A DNA stretch of 64,000 nt from Bacteroidales bacterium (GCA_017934545.1 JAGBJI010000001.1:186001-250000); one strand, 5' to 3'; shown: positions 1 through 8,591, numbered from the stretch's first letter. Numbers and translations: made by a program. The notes: generated by a model not told the origin, from the letters alone.

Positions 1-89
1 TAAAAACATTGGAATAAAGTATTATTTTTATAAGATTATTTAATTAATAATCAAAAAATTGTAACTTTTGTTCGTTTTAAAACTATAAA

Positions 90-135
90 TTTATTCGCTG
101 GTATCAAATAAATTTGTATCTTTGCAGCGAATAAA
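90..135 (+). promoter_or_regulatory. promoter -7 box inside an 11-bp inverted repeat
   Basis: A TATCTTTG box (117-124) matches the Bacteroidetes -7 consensus TAnnTTTG, 26 bp before the ATG at 150. It is bracketed by a perfect inverted repeat, TTTATTCGCTG (90-100) and CAGCGAATAAA (125-135), with a 24-bp spacer. The geometry suggests an operator over the promoter of the ATPase gene. No clear -33 element was found. Confidence 0.5.
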
Positions 136-149
136 TATCTTTATATAAG

Positions 150-1370
150 ATGGTAACACGGCAGATTATAGCTCAAGCGATTGACAATCAGAGAAAAGAA
201 TTGGAAAACACTTCTTTGGGAATACAACGTGAGGTTTTTGACTTATTGCCTCAAGTTGATAATTTTGCAACTATAGTAACGGGATTGCGTAGGTGCGGAA
301 AAAGTACATTGTTATTGCAAAAAATACGGCAAAATCCTGAAAACGTTTTGTTTTTGAACTTTGATGATATACGTTTAAGTGATTTTGATACCTCGGATTT
401 CAGCCGTTTGCATTTAGAAATACAAGAAAGAGGTGTCAAGTCTATCTTTCTTGATGAAATTCAAGTAATTGATAAATGGGAAATATTTGTGCATCAACTG
501 TTGCGTGAAAACTATAAAGTATTTATAACAGGCAGCAACGCAACTCTTTTAAGTGTTGAACTATCCACGCATTTGACAGGAAGAAACCTTAGTTTTGAGT
601 TGTTTCCATTCTCTTATAATGAATTCTTGCGATTTAAAAATTTATCTGCTAATGAAGATACTGCAACGGAATATTTGTTAAAAGGCGGAATGCCAGAATA
701 TTTGAAAACCAATCAAAGCCTTGTTCTTTCGCAGTTGGTAGATGATATTTTGTTGAAAGATATAGCCGTAAGGTATGGGGTAAAGGATGTTTCTTCTTTA
801 AGGCAGATGGCGGTATATCTGCTCTCTAATGTAGGTAATTATCTTTCTGCTAATAAATTGCGGGGAATGTTTAATATCAAATCCGTTTCCTCTTTAACGG
901 ATTATCTTTCCTTTATGGAGAATGTATATTTGTTTTATTTTGTACCTGTTTTTGATTATTCGTTGCGTGTTCAGCAACGCAACCCCCGTAAAATCTATTG
1001 CGTGGATTCCGGAATGGTCAGCGTTATATCGCAATCTTTTTCAACGGACTATGGTCATAGATTGGAGAATTTAGTGTTTATGCACTTAAGGCGTAAAACC
1101 AAGCGGATATATTATTATAAGGGTAGAGGAGAGTGTGATTTTGTTGCGGTTTTCAATCAAGGCAAAAAAACTTTGACGCAAGTGTGTGCGGAATTGACGG
1201 ATTTTAATTTAGATAGAGAAATAAACGGTATGTTTGAAGCCCTTGACGATTTATCCGAAACAAAAGGCACAATAGTAACAATCAATCAAACGGACGAATT
1301 TACAAAAGACAGCAAAACCATTAAAGTAGTACCATTATATAAATTCCTAACGGGTAGCACAGAATTATAA
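150..1370 (+). CDS. AAA ATPase with DUF4143-type C-terminal half
   Basis: A 406-aa P-loop ATPase of the widespread bacterial AAA_14/DUF4143 group, whose cellular role is not established. Walker A is GLRRCGKST (residues 45-53), Walker B is the FLDE stretch near 100-103, and a sensor-like ITGSN follows near 126. The C-terminal half, with a GGMPEYL stretch and a late VDSGMVS-like segment, fits DUF4143. A later region (YYYKGRGECDFVAVF) resembles the nuclease-like end of such proteins. The gene stands alone behind its own promoter and converges on the AbiEii operon. A second member of the family lies at 2711-3904. The region is AT-rich relative to the housekeeping blocks, which fits an accessory island. 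Confidence 0.85.
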   Translation: MVTRQIIAQAIDNQRKELENTSLGIQREVFDLLPQVDNFATIVTGLRRCGKSTLLLQKIRQNPENVLFLNFDDIRLSDFDTSDFSRLHLEIQERGVKSIFLDEIQVIDKWEIFVHQLLRENYKVFITGSNATLLSVELSTHLTGRNLSFELFPFSYNEFLRFKNLSANEDTATEYLLKGGMPEYLKTNQSLVLSQLVDDILLKDIAVRYGVKDVSSLRQMAVYLLSNVGNYLSANKLRGMFNIKSVSSLTDYLSFMENVYLFYFVPVFDYSLRVQQRNPRKIYCVDSGMVSVISQSFSTDYGHRLENLVFMHLRRKTKRIYYYKGRGECDFVAVFNQGKKTLTQVCAELTDFNLDREINGMFEALDDLSETKGTIVTINQTDEFTKDSKTIKVVPLYKFLTGSTEL

Positions 1371-1444
1371 AGACAATCAGTCTATTATGTAGACAAAATA
1401 ATCACTTGAAAAAAGTTTTCCGTTTGATAATAATGCTACAAAGT

Positions 1445-2077
1445 TTATAACTTACTAAAAACATTATTTGGATTATCCTGCATTTTTAATAGCCTTGCAG
1501 CAACTTTTTTCCAAGAATAATTGCCGTCAAGTACCAATAACGGTTCTTCAAAATTAATCTCATCAAAGAAAGTTAAACCCTTTAATGGCATAAGTGTTGA
1601 AGAATGATATTTTTCTTCATAAAAAGATAACATCATATTCAAAGAAAATCTATCAGACAGATAGGCTATATCCACAAAGTCCTTTATCCTTGTTCCGTTT
1701 GAAGATATGGCGTTGAGTTTCATTGCAATTATGTCTTCAATACTTGCAAAACGTATGTTATCCTCTGTTTTAAACTCTCTAATCCAAGGATAGTAATGCG
1801 TAAGGCAATCTATCTGTACATTGTTTATAGTTCCCTTTATTGTATCTTGTGCTTCAAATTCAGCAATAAATCCGTATTTCTTCTGCAAGTGTCTTTTTAA
1901 TGTTTGTGTATCAAAACTATTTTCCGTAAACAGGTCAATATCCACACTTTTACGGTGTCCTATCTGCAAAGCAAGTGATGTTCCGCCTACAAGAACAAAA
2001 TCCTTTAATAATTCTTCGGACATCAGTTGTTTTATGAGTTCCAATGTCGTGTTGTTGACTGTTGAGAGGTATAGCAT
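1445..2077 (-). CDS. AbiEii-type nucleotidyltransferase (toxin family)
   Basis: A 210-aa protein of the AbiEii/DUF1814 nucleotidyltransferase family, the toxin half of type IV toxin-antitoxin and abortive-infection systems. The start MLYLSTVNNTTLELIKQL is typical of the family. The nucleotidyltransferase signature is visible: GGTSLALQ at 31-38, then D46 and D48 in SVDIDLF. The coding region overlaps the end of the upstream DUF6922-like gene by 46 bp, so the two are probably translationally coupled. In Bacteroidetes this domain often pairs with a small DUF6922-like protein rather than with classical AbiEi. Toxicity here is inferred from the family, not shown. Confidence 0.85.
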   Translation of the reverse strand: MLYLSTVNNTTLELIKQLMSEELLKDFVLVGGTSLALQIGHRKSVDIDLFTENSFDTQTLKRHLQKKYGFIAEFEAQDTIKGTINNVQIDCLTHYYPWIREFKTEDNIRFASIEDIIAMKLNAISSNGTRIKDFVDIAYLSDRFSLNMMLSFYEEKYHSSTLMPLKGLTFFDEINFEEPLLVLDGNYSWKKVAARLLKMQDNPNNVFSKL

Positions 2078-2349
2078 TTCAAATCTTCTTTTTTTAAATT
2101 AAACAATGCGCAAACGAAAGACATATCTTTTTTATTCAAATAAGGGATATTTTTTACTGTATGTATAATATCATTGTAATCATATAAGTTAAACATAGCA
2201 TAAAAATCGGAAACAAATCCTCTTTCTATCACACGCTGTACGACAATAGGCTTCATCTTCTGCCAATCAAACCTATTCATATCGTATTCCCAAAACAGAT
2301 TTTTCCTTATCGTTGCATCCTTATGTTGTAAATAATCCTCAAAAAACAT
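2032..2349 (-). CDS. DUF6922-like small protein, putative AbiEii partner
   Basis: A 105-aa protein resembling the small DUF6922 proteins encoded just before AbiEii nucleotidyltransferases in Bacteroidetes; the assignment is from memory. The N-terminal part has the pattern RKNLFWEYD, then IVVQRVIERGF, then the segment where these proteins contact or resemble antitoxin-like domains. Its 3' end overlaps the AbiEii gene by 46 bp, and it starts 30 bp after the 95-aa gene. An antitoxin role is an inference from position and pairing. No DNA-binding helix-turn-helix was evident by eye. Confidence 0.7.
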   Translation of the reverse strand: MFFEDYLQHKDATIRKNLFWEYDMNRFDWQKMKPIVVQRVIERGFVSDFYAMFNLYDYNDIIHTVKNIPYLNKKDMSFVCALFNLKKEDLKCYTSQQSTTRHWNS

Positions 2350-2378
2350 AATTCAAATATAAAATATATTTTAATATT

Positions 2379-2666
2379 TCATTGTCCAAAATTTATACTC
2401 TTTGAAAAATCGTACTTTATTGAGCGTGCTAATGAGTTAAAGAAATTTTTATTAATATTCTTTTGTTTATATTTAGCATCAAGTGTCAGAAAGATATTAT
2501 CATCTACATTTTGATTCACTTTTTTTATTATTGCATTGATAGCGTCATTTATATTAGACTCTTTAATATTATATGAACAATTGTAAAACAACCAATCAAA
2601 TAAGATTTTACACTCTGAAATATCTTTATATTGTTCTAAACTTTGACAAACCACTCTTATATCCAT
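2379..2666 (-). CDS. hypothetical protein, first gene of the AbiEii operon
   Basis: A 95-aa, asparagine- and lysine-rich protein that I do not recognise. It has two cysteines in a hydrophobic stretch (ILFDWLFYNCSYN, about 22-34), no signal peptide and no membrane segment. It is predicted mostly helical, with NINDAINAIIKKVNQNV in the middle. It is the promoter-proximal gene of a three-gene minus-strand operon with the DUF6922-like and AbiEii genes, and a TAATTTTG -7 box lies just upstream. It could be an extra regulatory component of the toxin-antitoxin pair or an unrelated small gene. Confidence 0.55.
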   Translation of the reverse strand: MDIRVVCQSLEQYKDISECKILFDWLFYNCSYNIKESNINDAINAIIKKVNQNVDDNIFLTLDAKYKQKNINKNFFNSLARSIKYDFSKSINFGQ

Positions 2667-2693
2667 AATATTTATAACATTTTATCTATTTTG

Positions 2694-2701
2694 CAAAATT
2701 A
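2694..2701 (-). promoter_or_regulatory. -7 box of the AbiEii operon
   Basis: On the minus strand this reads TAATTTTG, followed by C, an exact match to TAnnTTTG, 28 bp before the start codon at 2666. No convincing -33 element was found. Confidence 0.4.
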
Positions 2702-2710
2702 CAAAAAGTT

Positions 2711-3904
2711 TTAACTATTGATTAGCCAATTGGCAATATCTATAACTTTTATACCTTGATAATCCGTTTCAGAATGACGTGTTCTTGCTATAAGTATTTT
2801 AGGATAAGCATCTTTAATAGATAACAACGGTGCAACCTCTCTTTCAAATGTAACATCATCCGAAATATTATCACTTACTTGAATATAAAACTTTTCATTG
2901 CCTTTCATTGCAACGAAATCCACTTCTTTTTGATATAACTTTCCTATATACACATCATATCCACGTCTAATTAACTCTATATATATAATATTTTCATAGA
3001 CACGTCCCCAATCCATATTTCTTTTACCAAGTAACGCATATCTAAACCCTGTATCAACCAAATAATATTTATTAAGAGATTCTAAATATTTCTTACCTCT
3101 TATATCATATCGGTCTGCTTTATAAAAGACAAAGGCTTGACTTAGATACTTCAAATATTTACCTATACTAACATGATTAGTTGAAAATTTATTTGCAGAC
3201 AGGTTGTTTGCAATATTACTCGGTGAAGATATATTGCCGATATTGTCCATAAGATATTCTGATAAATGCAGTAAAACCAGATTATCCGATATATTGTACT
3301 TTTGAGTTAAATCACGGGTTATAATAGTATTAAAAACCTGTTTAATATATTCCTGTTTGTCTTTATCATCTGAATATACATACGAACCGGCTAAGCCTCC
3401 TTCCGTTACATAATTATCAAAACATTCTTGCGGATTGTCATAATTATAGTAAGTGCAATATTCTCTAAAACTAAAAGGAAAGACCTGCATCTCTATATAA
3501 CGACCTGTAAATAATGTTGCCAAATCTGCACTCAAAAGAAAAGCATTAGAACCTGTTAAATAGATATCATACTCTCCACTTGCGTATAAAGAATTGATGG
3601 TCGTTTCAAAATTCGGACACATTTGAACTTCATCAATCATAAGATAGTTATTCTTCCCAACTTGCTTATGCTTAATGATATAATCATTAAGAGAATGATA
3701 TTCTTTCAATACCTCAAATTCAAGTAAAGTAAAGTCAATAAATATAATATTCGCTTTCGCATCCGTAGACTGAATATAAGATATAAATGCTTGTAGAATT
3801 TTTGATTTTCCACAACGTCTTATACCTGTTATTATTTTTATATCAGGTGTTCCTTTTAAACGAATAAGTCTATTCAAATAATCTTGTCTTTCAATCAGTT
3901 TCAT
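2711..3904 (-). CDS. AAA ATPase with DUF4143-type C-terminal half
   Basis: A 397-aa P-loop ATPase of the same broad family as the gene at 150-1370. Walker A is GIRRCGKSK (27-35), Walker B is YLMIDEVQ and a sensor-like LTGSNAFLLS follows. The C-terminal half ends in a region (KEVDFVAMKGNEKFYIQV) that fits the DUF4143 domain. The N-terminus MKLIERQDYL is typical. A TAATTTTG box on the minus strand at 3953-3960 may be its promoter. The two ATPases are clearly diverged, so this is not a recent tandem duplication. They bracket the AbiEii operon. Their function in bacteria is not settled. Confidence 0.85.
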   Translation of the reverse strand: MKLIERQDYLNRLIRLKGTPDIKIITGIRRCGKSKILQAFISYIQSTDAKANIIFIDFTLLEFEVLKEYHSLNDYIIKHKQVGKNNYLMIDEVQMCPNFETTINSLYASGEYDIYLTGSNAFLLSADLATLFTGRYIEMQVFPFSFREYCTYYNYDNPQECFDNYVTEGGLAGSYVYSDDKDKQEYIKQVFNTIITRDLTQKYNISDNLVLLHLSEYLMDNIGNISSPSNIANNLSANKFSTNHVSIGKYLKYLSQAFVFYKADRYDIRGKKYLESLNKYYLVDTGFRYALLGKRNMDWGRVYENIIYIELIRRGYDVYIGKLYQKEVDFVAMKGNEKFYIQVSDNISDDVTFEREVAPLLSIKDAYPKILIARTRHSETDYQGIKVIDIANWLINS

Positions 3905-3998
3905 ATCTACACTTTCAAAACTTTAAAATTTTTACACTTTTGAAACTGATTGCAAAATTACAAAAAGTTTTTCGTTAATCATAATATAATAATTAAAA

Positions 3999-4030
3999 AT
4001 GAGTGCCGAAGTGAAAACTTCAGCACTCAT
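3999..4030 (-). terminator. intrinsic terminator of the T9SS protein gene
   Basis: An ATGAGTGC/GCACTCAT stem with an inner GAAGT/ACTTC stem and a GAAA loop. On the minus strand it is followed by ATTTTTAATT. It lies 40 bp past the stop codon at 4070. Confidence 0.75.
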
Positions 4031-4069
4031 CGTTATAAGAAAAGTTGTTAACGGTCAAACATTATTTAC

Positions 4070-5062
4070 TTATTTCTCTATTATTACTTTTTTAGTTACA
4101 TTTCCGTTTTTGATGTAATAAACTCCGTTCTCCAAGTCGGAAACGTTTATCTCTTTGATACCTCTGATACCGTTGAGAGTTTTAACGACTTGTCCTGCGT
4201 TATTGATTACGGTAATATCTCCCTTACCTTCTATCGTTATTTGTTCGTTTGCAGGATTAGGATAAACGGAAAAGACATTACCTTCTTCAACGTCTTCAAT
4301 ACCTACACCTCCGCAATCTTCTGCGATTTTAAACCATTTCCATTCGGGAGTTGCTTGGTATACTACTTTCTGACCGCAAGGAACTGTACAAGTAATATTA
4401 CTTGGTGTCAGACCTTCAAAAGCATACTTTGCTAAATCTGCAGGTATGTTAGCTTTACAATATATATACGTTAAAGAATTGCAGCCGACAAATGCATTAG
4501 AACCAATATATGATACATTTTTTCCTATAGTCAGTTCCTTAAGTTTAGAACAATCATTAAAACAGTTATCAGCTATCGTTGTAACATTATACGATTGTCC
4601 GTTATATGTTATATTTTCATCAATAGTTATATCCCTTGCATTTTGTTCATAATCTATAACTGCAGCTTCATTAGTGGTATTTGAAATCATAGCATAATAC
4701 AAATTACCTACTTTTATACCCGTGAGTGTTGTGAATGTTCTTAATTCTGCGCCATAAATCAATTCATTGCTACTAATCTCTGCTGCAGTATAAACTGTGT
4801 ATGTTGTATTCGGTTGTAAACCAGTAAAAATAACGTAATAAATTCCATCTATATAGCTATACTCTTTGTATATTTTTGTACCATTAGTACTTATTGCAAC
4901 AAGACCACTTCCAATATGTGCTGCATCGGAATTTGAGATATTTGTTATGGTAATTGTTGCTGAAGTCCTTGTAACCCCCGATAACGTAACAGTTGTACTA
5001 AAAACATTGCTGCTTATGACCATTGCAATTACTATTGCAAAAAACTTTACTAATTTTTTCAT
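4070..5062 (-). CDS. secreted BspA-type leucine-rich-repeat protein with T9SS sorting domain
   Basis: A 330-aa secreted protein. The start at 5062 gives a clean signal peptide (MKKLVKFFAIVIAMVISSNVFS) behind a GGAGGA ribosome-binding site at 5071-5076, so the longer in-frame start at 5131 is rejected. Order of parts: a fibronectin-III-like segment (about 23-115) with the PNTTYTVYT pattern, a BspA/LRR_5-like stretch (TIADNCFNDCSKLKELTIG, IGSNAFVGCNSLTYIYC), then a type IX C-terminal domain with the YPNPANEQITI motif and a final KKVIIEK. It is probably exported and anchored to or released from the cell surface. Its start lies one base after the stop of the 208-aa gene, so the two form an operon. 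No strong clue to ligand or partner. Confidence 0.85.
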   Translation of the reverse strand: MKKLVKFFAIVIAMVISSNVFSTTVTLSGVTRTSATITITNISNSDAAHIGSGLVAISTNGTKIYKEYSYIDGIYYVIFTGLQPNTTYTVYTAAEISSNELIYGAELRTFTTLTGIKVGNLYYAMISNTTNEAAVIDYEQNARDITIDENITYNGQSYNVTTIADNCFNDCSKLKELTIGKNVSYIGSNAFVGCNSLTYIYCKANIPADLAKYAFEGLTPSNITCTVPCGQKVVYQATPEWKWFKIAEDCGGVGIEDVEEGNVFSVYPNPANEQITIEGKGDITVINNAGQVVKTLNGIRGIKEINVSDLENGVYYIKNGNVTKKVIIEK

Positions 5063-5063
5063 T

Positions 5064-5690
5064 TTATTGTTCCTCCGTAATTTTAATTGAACCGTTAATA
5101 TCTTTTCCTGTAAGCCACAAGTACCAATCAATTTCTCTGAAAGAGTACTTGTCTAATTTGTAATACGTCTGAAAGACTTTGTAAACTTCAACGTATTTTG
5201 CGTAATTCTTTAAATCTCCGTTGGAAAACTTAAAGAATTTGTCCCTGTTGCGAAACTTCCTTAGCATATCATCTGCTATGGAGTCGTAGATAGGAAATGC
5301 TTCCTTGTTATGTTGACAACAAAACTTGGTTGCAAAGGAATAGAAGTTGATAATCTTTGTTCCTCCTGTTTTGTTGTCATGAACCTTTACGGGTGTAAGT
5401 TCTTTAACTAAAGAAATATCGCCTTGCTGAAGACGTTTTCCTAAATCTTTAACCGTTTTGTAATGTTTCATAACTGCCCAAACATCTCTGATATTTGTAC
5501 TATAGAAATCATTAAGCACAGCGGTTTTAATCATCAAGTCACTTTCGTCCAAAAAATGCGACTTGTTATTAAACACCCGTGCGACTGCGTCCTCCGTCGG
5601 ACCGTATGCACTTTGTTTTTTGTACTTTTCCCACCAAGAGAGTGTATTTCCGATGTCTTTTGTGGGGTTCTGAGTAGTTAATTCTCCCAT
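5064..5690 (-). CDS. conserved hypothetical protein (208 aa)
   Basis: I do not firmly recognise this 208-aa cytoplasmic protein. It has no signal peptide or membrane helix and is rich in aromatic and charged residues. Visible landmarks are SWWEKYKKQSAYGPTEDAV near the N-terminus, FYSTNIRDVWAV (about 68-79), a central INFYSFATKFCCQHNKEAFPIYD (about 114-136) and a C-terminal SFREIDWYLW. The central segment resembles one I recall from uncharacterised proteins often found in accessory regions, possibly distant helix-hairpin-helix glycosylase-like folds, but this is weak. The next gene, the T9SS protein, starts one base after its stop. The leader upstream is highly structured (5811-6064). Confidence 0.6.
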   Translation of the reverse strand: MGELTTQNPTKDIGNTLSWWEKYKKQSAYGPTEDAVARVFNNKSHFLDESDLMIKTAVLNDFYSTNIRDVWAVMKHYKTVKDLGKRLQQGDISLVKELTPVKVHDNKTGGTKIINFYSFATKFCCQHNKEAFPIYDSIADDMLRKFRNRDKFFKFSNGDLKNYAKYVEVYKVFQTYYKLDKYSFREIDWYLWLTGKDINGSIKITEEQ

Positions 5691-5810
5691 ACTTTAAATG
5701 TTTATCTCTTTTGCAGAGAACGGAATCCTTAGTTCCTTGTCTTTTATTGATTAATAACCATGTTTATTTTGGCAAGTAACTAATGAATCTCGGCGGGAAA
5801 GAAATAATAC

Positions 5811-6064
5811 AAAACAAAAGAGGTGTGAAAACTTCTTTTCGCATCTCGGGTAAAAGCATAGGAGAAATACCCTCGTATAATTCATTACTGACCATCAGAA
5901 GTTCACACCATAAGGTGTTTTTCTGTTGACACGAATTATACGTTCCCCTTAAACTTTTACCGCTTAAGTATTATTTCCGAAAAATATCAAATATAAAGGT
6001 TCCTATGCTTTATTTGATGATGCGAAATAATAGTCGTATGCCAAATTTTTTATTTGCACTATTG
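5811..6064 (-). ncRNA. candidate structured RNA or 5' leader
   Basis: No ORF is supported here, but the region is packed with complementary segments. Plus-strand coordinates: 5822-5836 with 5897-5909 (13 bp, two bulged A); 5847-5856 with 5954-5962 (about 9 bp); 5874-5883 with 5933-5942 (10 bp, perfect); 5801-5810 with 5968-5977 (10 bp, perfect); 5853-5863 with 6001-6011 (11 bp, perfect); and a local hairpin at 5986-6018. The first pair crosses the second and third, so it needs a pseudoknot or an alternative fold. A local ACACC/GGTGT hairpin (5904-5917) competes with it. On the minus strand the stem ending at 5822 is followed by a T-rich run, like a terminator. It could be a small RNA or a cis-regulator of the genes at 5690 and 5062. 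It matches no RNA family I know. Confidence 0.4.
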
Positions 6065-6070
6065 CAACAG

Positions 6071-6100
6071 CAAAAATACAAAGAAATATTTACAAAACAA
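6071..6100 (-). promoter_or_regulatory. candidate promoter for the structured RNA
   Basis: On the minus strand TATTTTTG (6071-6078) fits the -7 consensus, with TTG (6098-6100) 19 bp upstream. The predicted start, near 6064, is just before the structured segment. The -33 part lies inside the hairpin at 6094-6147. Confidence 0.35.
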
Positions 6101-6147
6101 GCAAATTCTTGCAAGTTTTTGCAAAATAGCAAGAATTTGCTTGTTTT
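6094..6147. repeat. perfect 19-bp inverted repeat (hairpin)
   Basis: AAAACAAGCAAATTCTTGC (6094-6112) is exactly reverse-complementary to 6129-6147, with a 16-nt loop. It is AT-rich with only moderate T-runs, so it could be a terminator, a cruciform-type site or an attenuator. The next 240 bp (6148-6391) are AT-rich, and I see nothing else in them. Confidence 0.6.
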
Positions 6148-6391
6148 ATAAAGATTGAATATGATTAAAATTTGTTTAAATCTATCTTAAAAACAGACGT
6201 TTATCATGTTTTTACTCCCAAAAACGTAATTTTTAAATGTCGGCAACTTATAATAAATTTGCAATACACAACAAAATGTTCATATTTTTATATTTTTTCA
6301 AAAGTAAAAATTGATTTCTTGGTATTATTATGTGTTAAAACCGAAATAAAACGCCGTTTTATTTTTAGTTAAGTAACGTTGTGTAAATTTC

Positions 6392-6535
6392 TTTTCTGAA
6401 AACAATTTATTTTGAACCGTCCGAAATATAAGTTTGAACCGTCCAAAACTACATTTCAGACGGTCTGAAATATGGTTTCGGACGGTCTGAAATAATTTCT
6501 TTTCAGAATTAGATTTTTTCCATTCAGAAAAGAAT
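6392..6535. repeat. 22-bp periodic array, GACGGT core
   Basis: Units start at 6392, 6414, 6436, 6458, 6480, 6502 and about 6523, a 22-bp step. The four central units carry ACCGTCC (6414, 6436) or its inverse GACGGTC (6458, 6480), so the array is near-symmetric about 6457. Outer units carry TTTTCTGAAAA or TTCAGAA, the boundary motif also seen in other arrays. It lies between the typA terminator and the structured region, with no supported gene. Confidence 0.7.
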
Positions 6536-6598
6536 TTTTTTAAATGTTGTTTTTATTTTAACAACTTGTGATTTGGTGATATTATAAATGAATAAATA

Positions 6599-6632
6599 AA
6601 ACGGCAGAAGGTTATTTTTGCTTCTGCCGTTT
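6599..6632 (-). terminator. intrinsic terminator of typA
   Basis: Stem AAACGGCAGAAG (6599-6610) with CTTCTGCCGTTT (6621-6632). On the minus strand it is followed by TATTTATTC. It lies 36 bp past the typA stop. Confidence 0.8.
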
Positions 6633-6667
6633 GTGATATTAATGTATTGAATTTATGTTTTAATTCA

Positions 6668-8488
6668 TTATTCGCTTAATGCGGCTTTGGCTTGAGCGGC
6701 ACGTTTGCGTTGGGTTTCGTCAAGGATGATTTTTCTTATACGCAGATGGTTCGGAGTTATCTCCAAATATTCATCATCTTTGATATATTCCATTGCTTCT
6801 TCCAAAGAAAACTTAACGGCAGGGGCAATATTGTTCTTTTCATCGCTACCTGCGGCACGCATATTCGTTAATTTCTTCGTAATTACAAGATTGACGACAA
6901 TATCATCAGGACGCAATCCTTCGCCGACAACCATTCCCGTGTATATCTCATCGCCCGACTCCACGAAAAACTTACCTCTGTCCTGTAACTTGTTCAAAGA
7001 GTAGTCTATTACCGAGCCTGTTTCCTTGGCAATCAACGCTCCCATACGTCTTGACGGCATATCGCCTTTCCAAGGTTCAAAACCTTTGAGTTGATGTGCC
7101 ATAATGGCTTCGCCTTCGGAGATTGTCAAAATGGTATTAGTCAATCCGATAAGACCGCGTGACGGAATGGTAAATTCAATGTGCTGTCTATCGCCGCGCG
7201 GTTCCATAGAAAGCAATTCACCTTTGCGTGCAGTAACCTGTTCAATGATTTTGCCTGCAAATTGTTCGGGCGTAACGATTATAAGTTGCTCAACAGGTTC
7301 GCATTTCTTACCGTCAATCTCTTTGATTATAACTTTAGGCTGACCGACCTGCAATTCGTAGCCCTCCCTGCGCATTGTTTCAATCAAAATACTCAAATGC
7401 AAGACGCCGCGTCCGTATACAATCATAGTATCGGGCGAATCAGTATCTTCAACTCTCAACGCAAGGTTTTTCTCTAACTCTGCATGCAGACGGTCGCGCA
7501 AATGGCGGGAAGTAACAAACTTTCCCTCTCTGCCGAAGAACGGAGAATTGTTGATAGTGAATAACATGCTCAGCGTAGGTTCATCAACCTTAATAGGTTT
7601 CAACGGTTCGGGTTCTTCTTTATCGCAGACCGTGTCGCCGATGTCAAAATTCTCTATTCCCAACAGTGCAACGATTTCACCTGCTTGTACAGGCGTTTTT
7701 ATCTTTTCCTTTGCCAATCCCTCAAAGACATACAATTCTTTAATCTTACTCGTATATCTTTCGCCGTTTGCTTTACACAGCGTAATATCCTGTCCTGCCT
7801 GCAATGTGCCACGGTGTAATCTTCCCACGGCTATACGTCCTACATAAGAGGAATAATCCAACGAGGAAATCATCAGTTGAGTGTTGCCCTCAATGTGCGG
7901 GTATTCGGGTATATATTTAATAATGGTGTCAAGCAAATAAGAAACGTCTGTCGTAGGTTTGGTATATTCTTCAGCCATCCAACCTTCCTTTGACGAACCA
8001 TAAACAGTAGGGAAATCCAATTGGTCTTCCGTTGCACCCAATGCACACATCAAATCAAAGACTTTCTCTTGTGTTGCAATAGGGTCGCAATTGGGTTTAT
8101 CAACTTTATTAATTACAACGATAGGTTTCAAATTCAATTCAATGGCTTTCTGCAATACAAAACGTGTTTGCGGCATCGGTCCCTCAAAAGCATCAACAAC
8201 CAAAAGCACTCCGTCAGCCATATTAAGCACACGCTCAACCTCACCGCCGAAATCACTGTGTCCCGGGGTGTCAATGATGTTTATCTTAAAATCTTTGTAA
8301 CGTATGGAAACGTTTTTGGAAAGAATGGTAATACCTCTTTCTCTTTCCAAATCGTTGTTATCAAGTATCAATTCCTTTTTCTCTTGGTTGTCGCGGAATA
8401 GTTTAGCTTGGTAAAGCATCCTATCAACCAATGTCGTTTTTCCATGATCAACATGAGCTATTATTGCTACGTTGCGAATATTCTGCAT
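6668..8488 (-). CDS. typA: translational GTPase TypA/BipA
   Basis: A 606-aa ribosome-binding GTPase of the elongation-factor superfamily, involved in ribosome assembly and stress or cold adaptation. The GTP-binding motifs are all present: G1 AHVDHGKT (11-18), G2 RGITI (51-55), G3 DTPGH (73-77) and G4 NKVD (127-130). The EF-G-like and TypA-specific C-terminal domains follow, for example [10 protein letters not shown] and the [11 protein letters not shown] segment. Length is normal. The gene lies 104 bp downstream of alaS on the same strand and ends at a clear terminator. Confidence 0.97.
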   Translation of the reverse strand: MQNIRNVAIIAHVDHGKTTLVDRMLYQAKLFRDNQEKKELILDNNDLERERGITILSKNVSIRYKDFKINIIDTPGHSDFGGEVERVLNMADGVLLVVDAFEGPMPQTRFVLQKAIELNLKPIVVINKVDKPNCDPIATQEKVFDLMCALGATEDQLDFPTVYGSSKEGWMAEEYTKPTTDVSYLLDTIIKYIPEYPHIEGNTQLMISSLDYSSYVGRIAVGRLHRGTLQAGQDITLCKANGERYTSKIKELYVFEGLAKEKIKTPVQAGEIVALLGIENFDIGDTVCDKEEPEPLKPIKVDEPTLSMLFTINNSPFFGREGKFVTSRHLRDRLHAELEKNLALRVEDTDSPDTMIVYGRGVLHLSILIETMRREGYELQVGQPKVIIKEIDGKKCEPVEQLIIVTPEQFAGKIIEQVTARKGELLSMEPRGDRQHIEFTIPSRGLIGLTNTILTISEGEAIMAHQLKGFEPWKGDMPSRRMGALIAKETGSVIDYSLNKLQDRGKFFVESGDEIYTGMVVGEGLRPDDIVVNLVITKKLTNMRAAGSDEKNNIAPAVKFSLEEAMEYIKDDEYLEITPNHLRIRKIILDETQRKRAAQAKAALSE

Positions 8489-8591
8489 CTTTCTTTTGTT
8501 TTATATTAATTAAAATTATCATCACTATATTGTAATTGAACAGAAATAAAACGCTGTTTTTATTTCCGTCTAATTGCAACAGTATTTTGTT

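Noticed and set aside
5801-6064. Retron ncRNA as an explanation of the structured region
   Set aside because: No reverse transcriptase gene lies nearby, and the gene next to it is not one.
6172-6372. Plus-strand 66-aa ORF in the 5.7-6.7 kb gap
   Set aside because: AT-rich, no ribosome-binding site, no recognisable protein features and it lies in an otherwise non-coding region.
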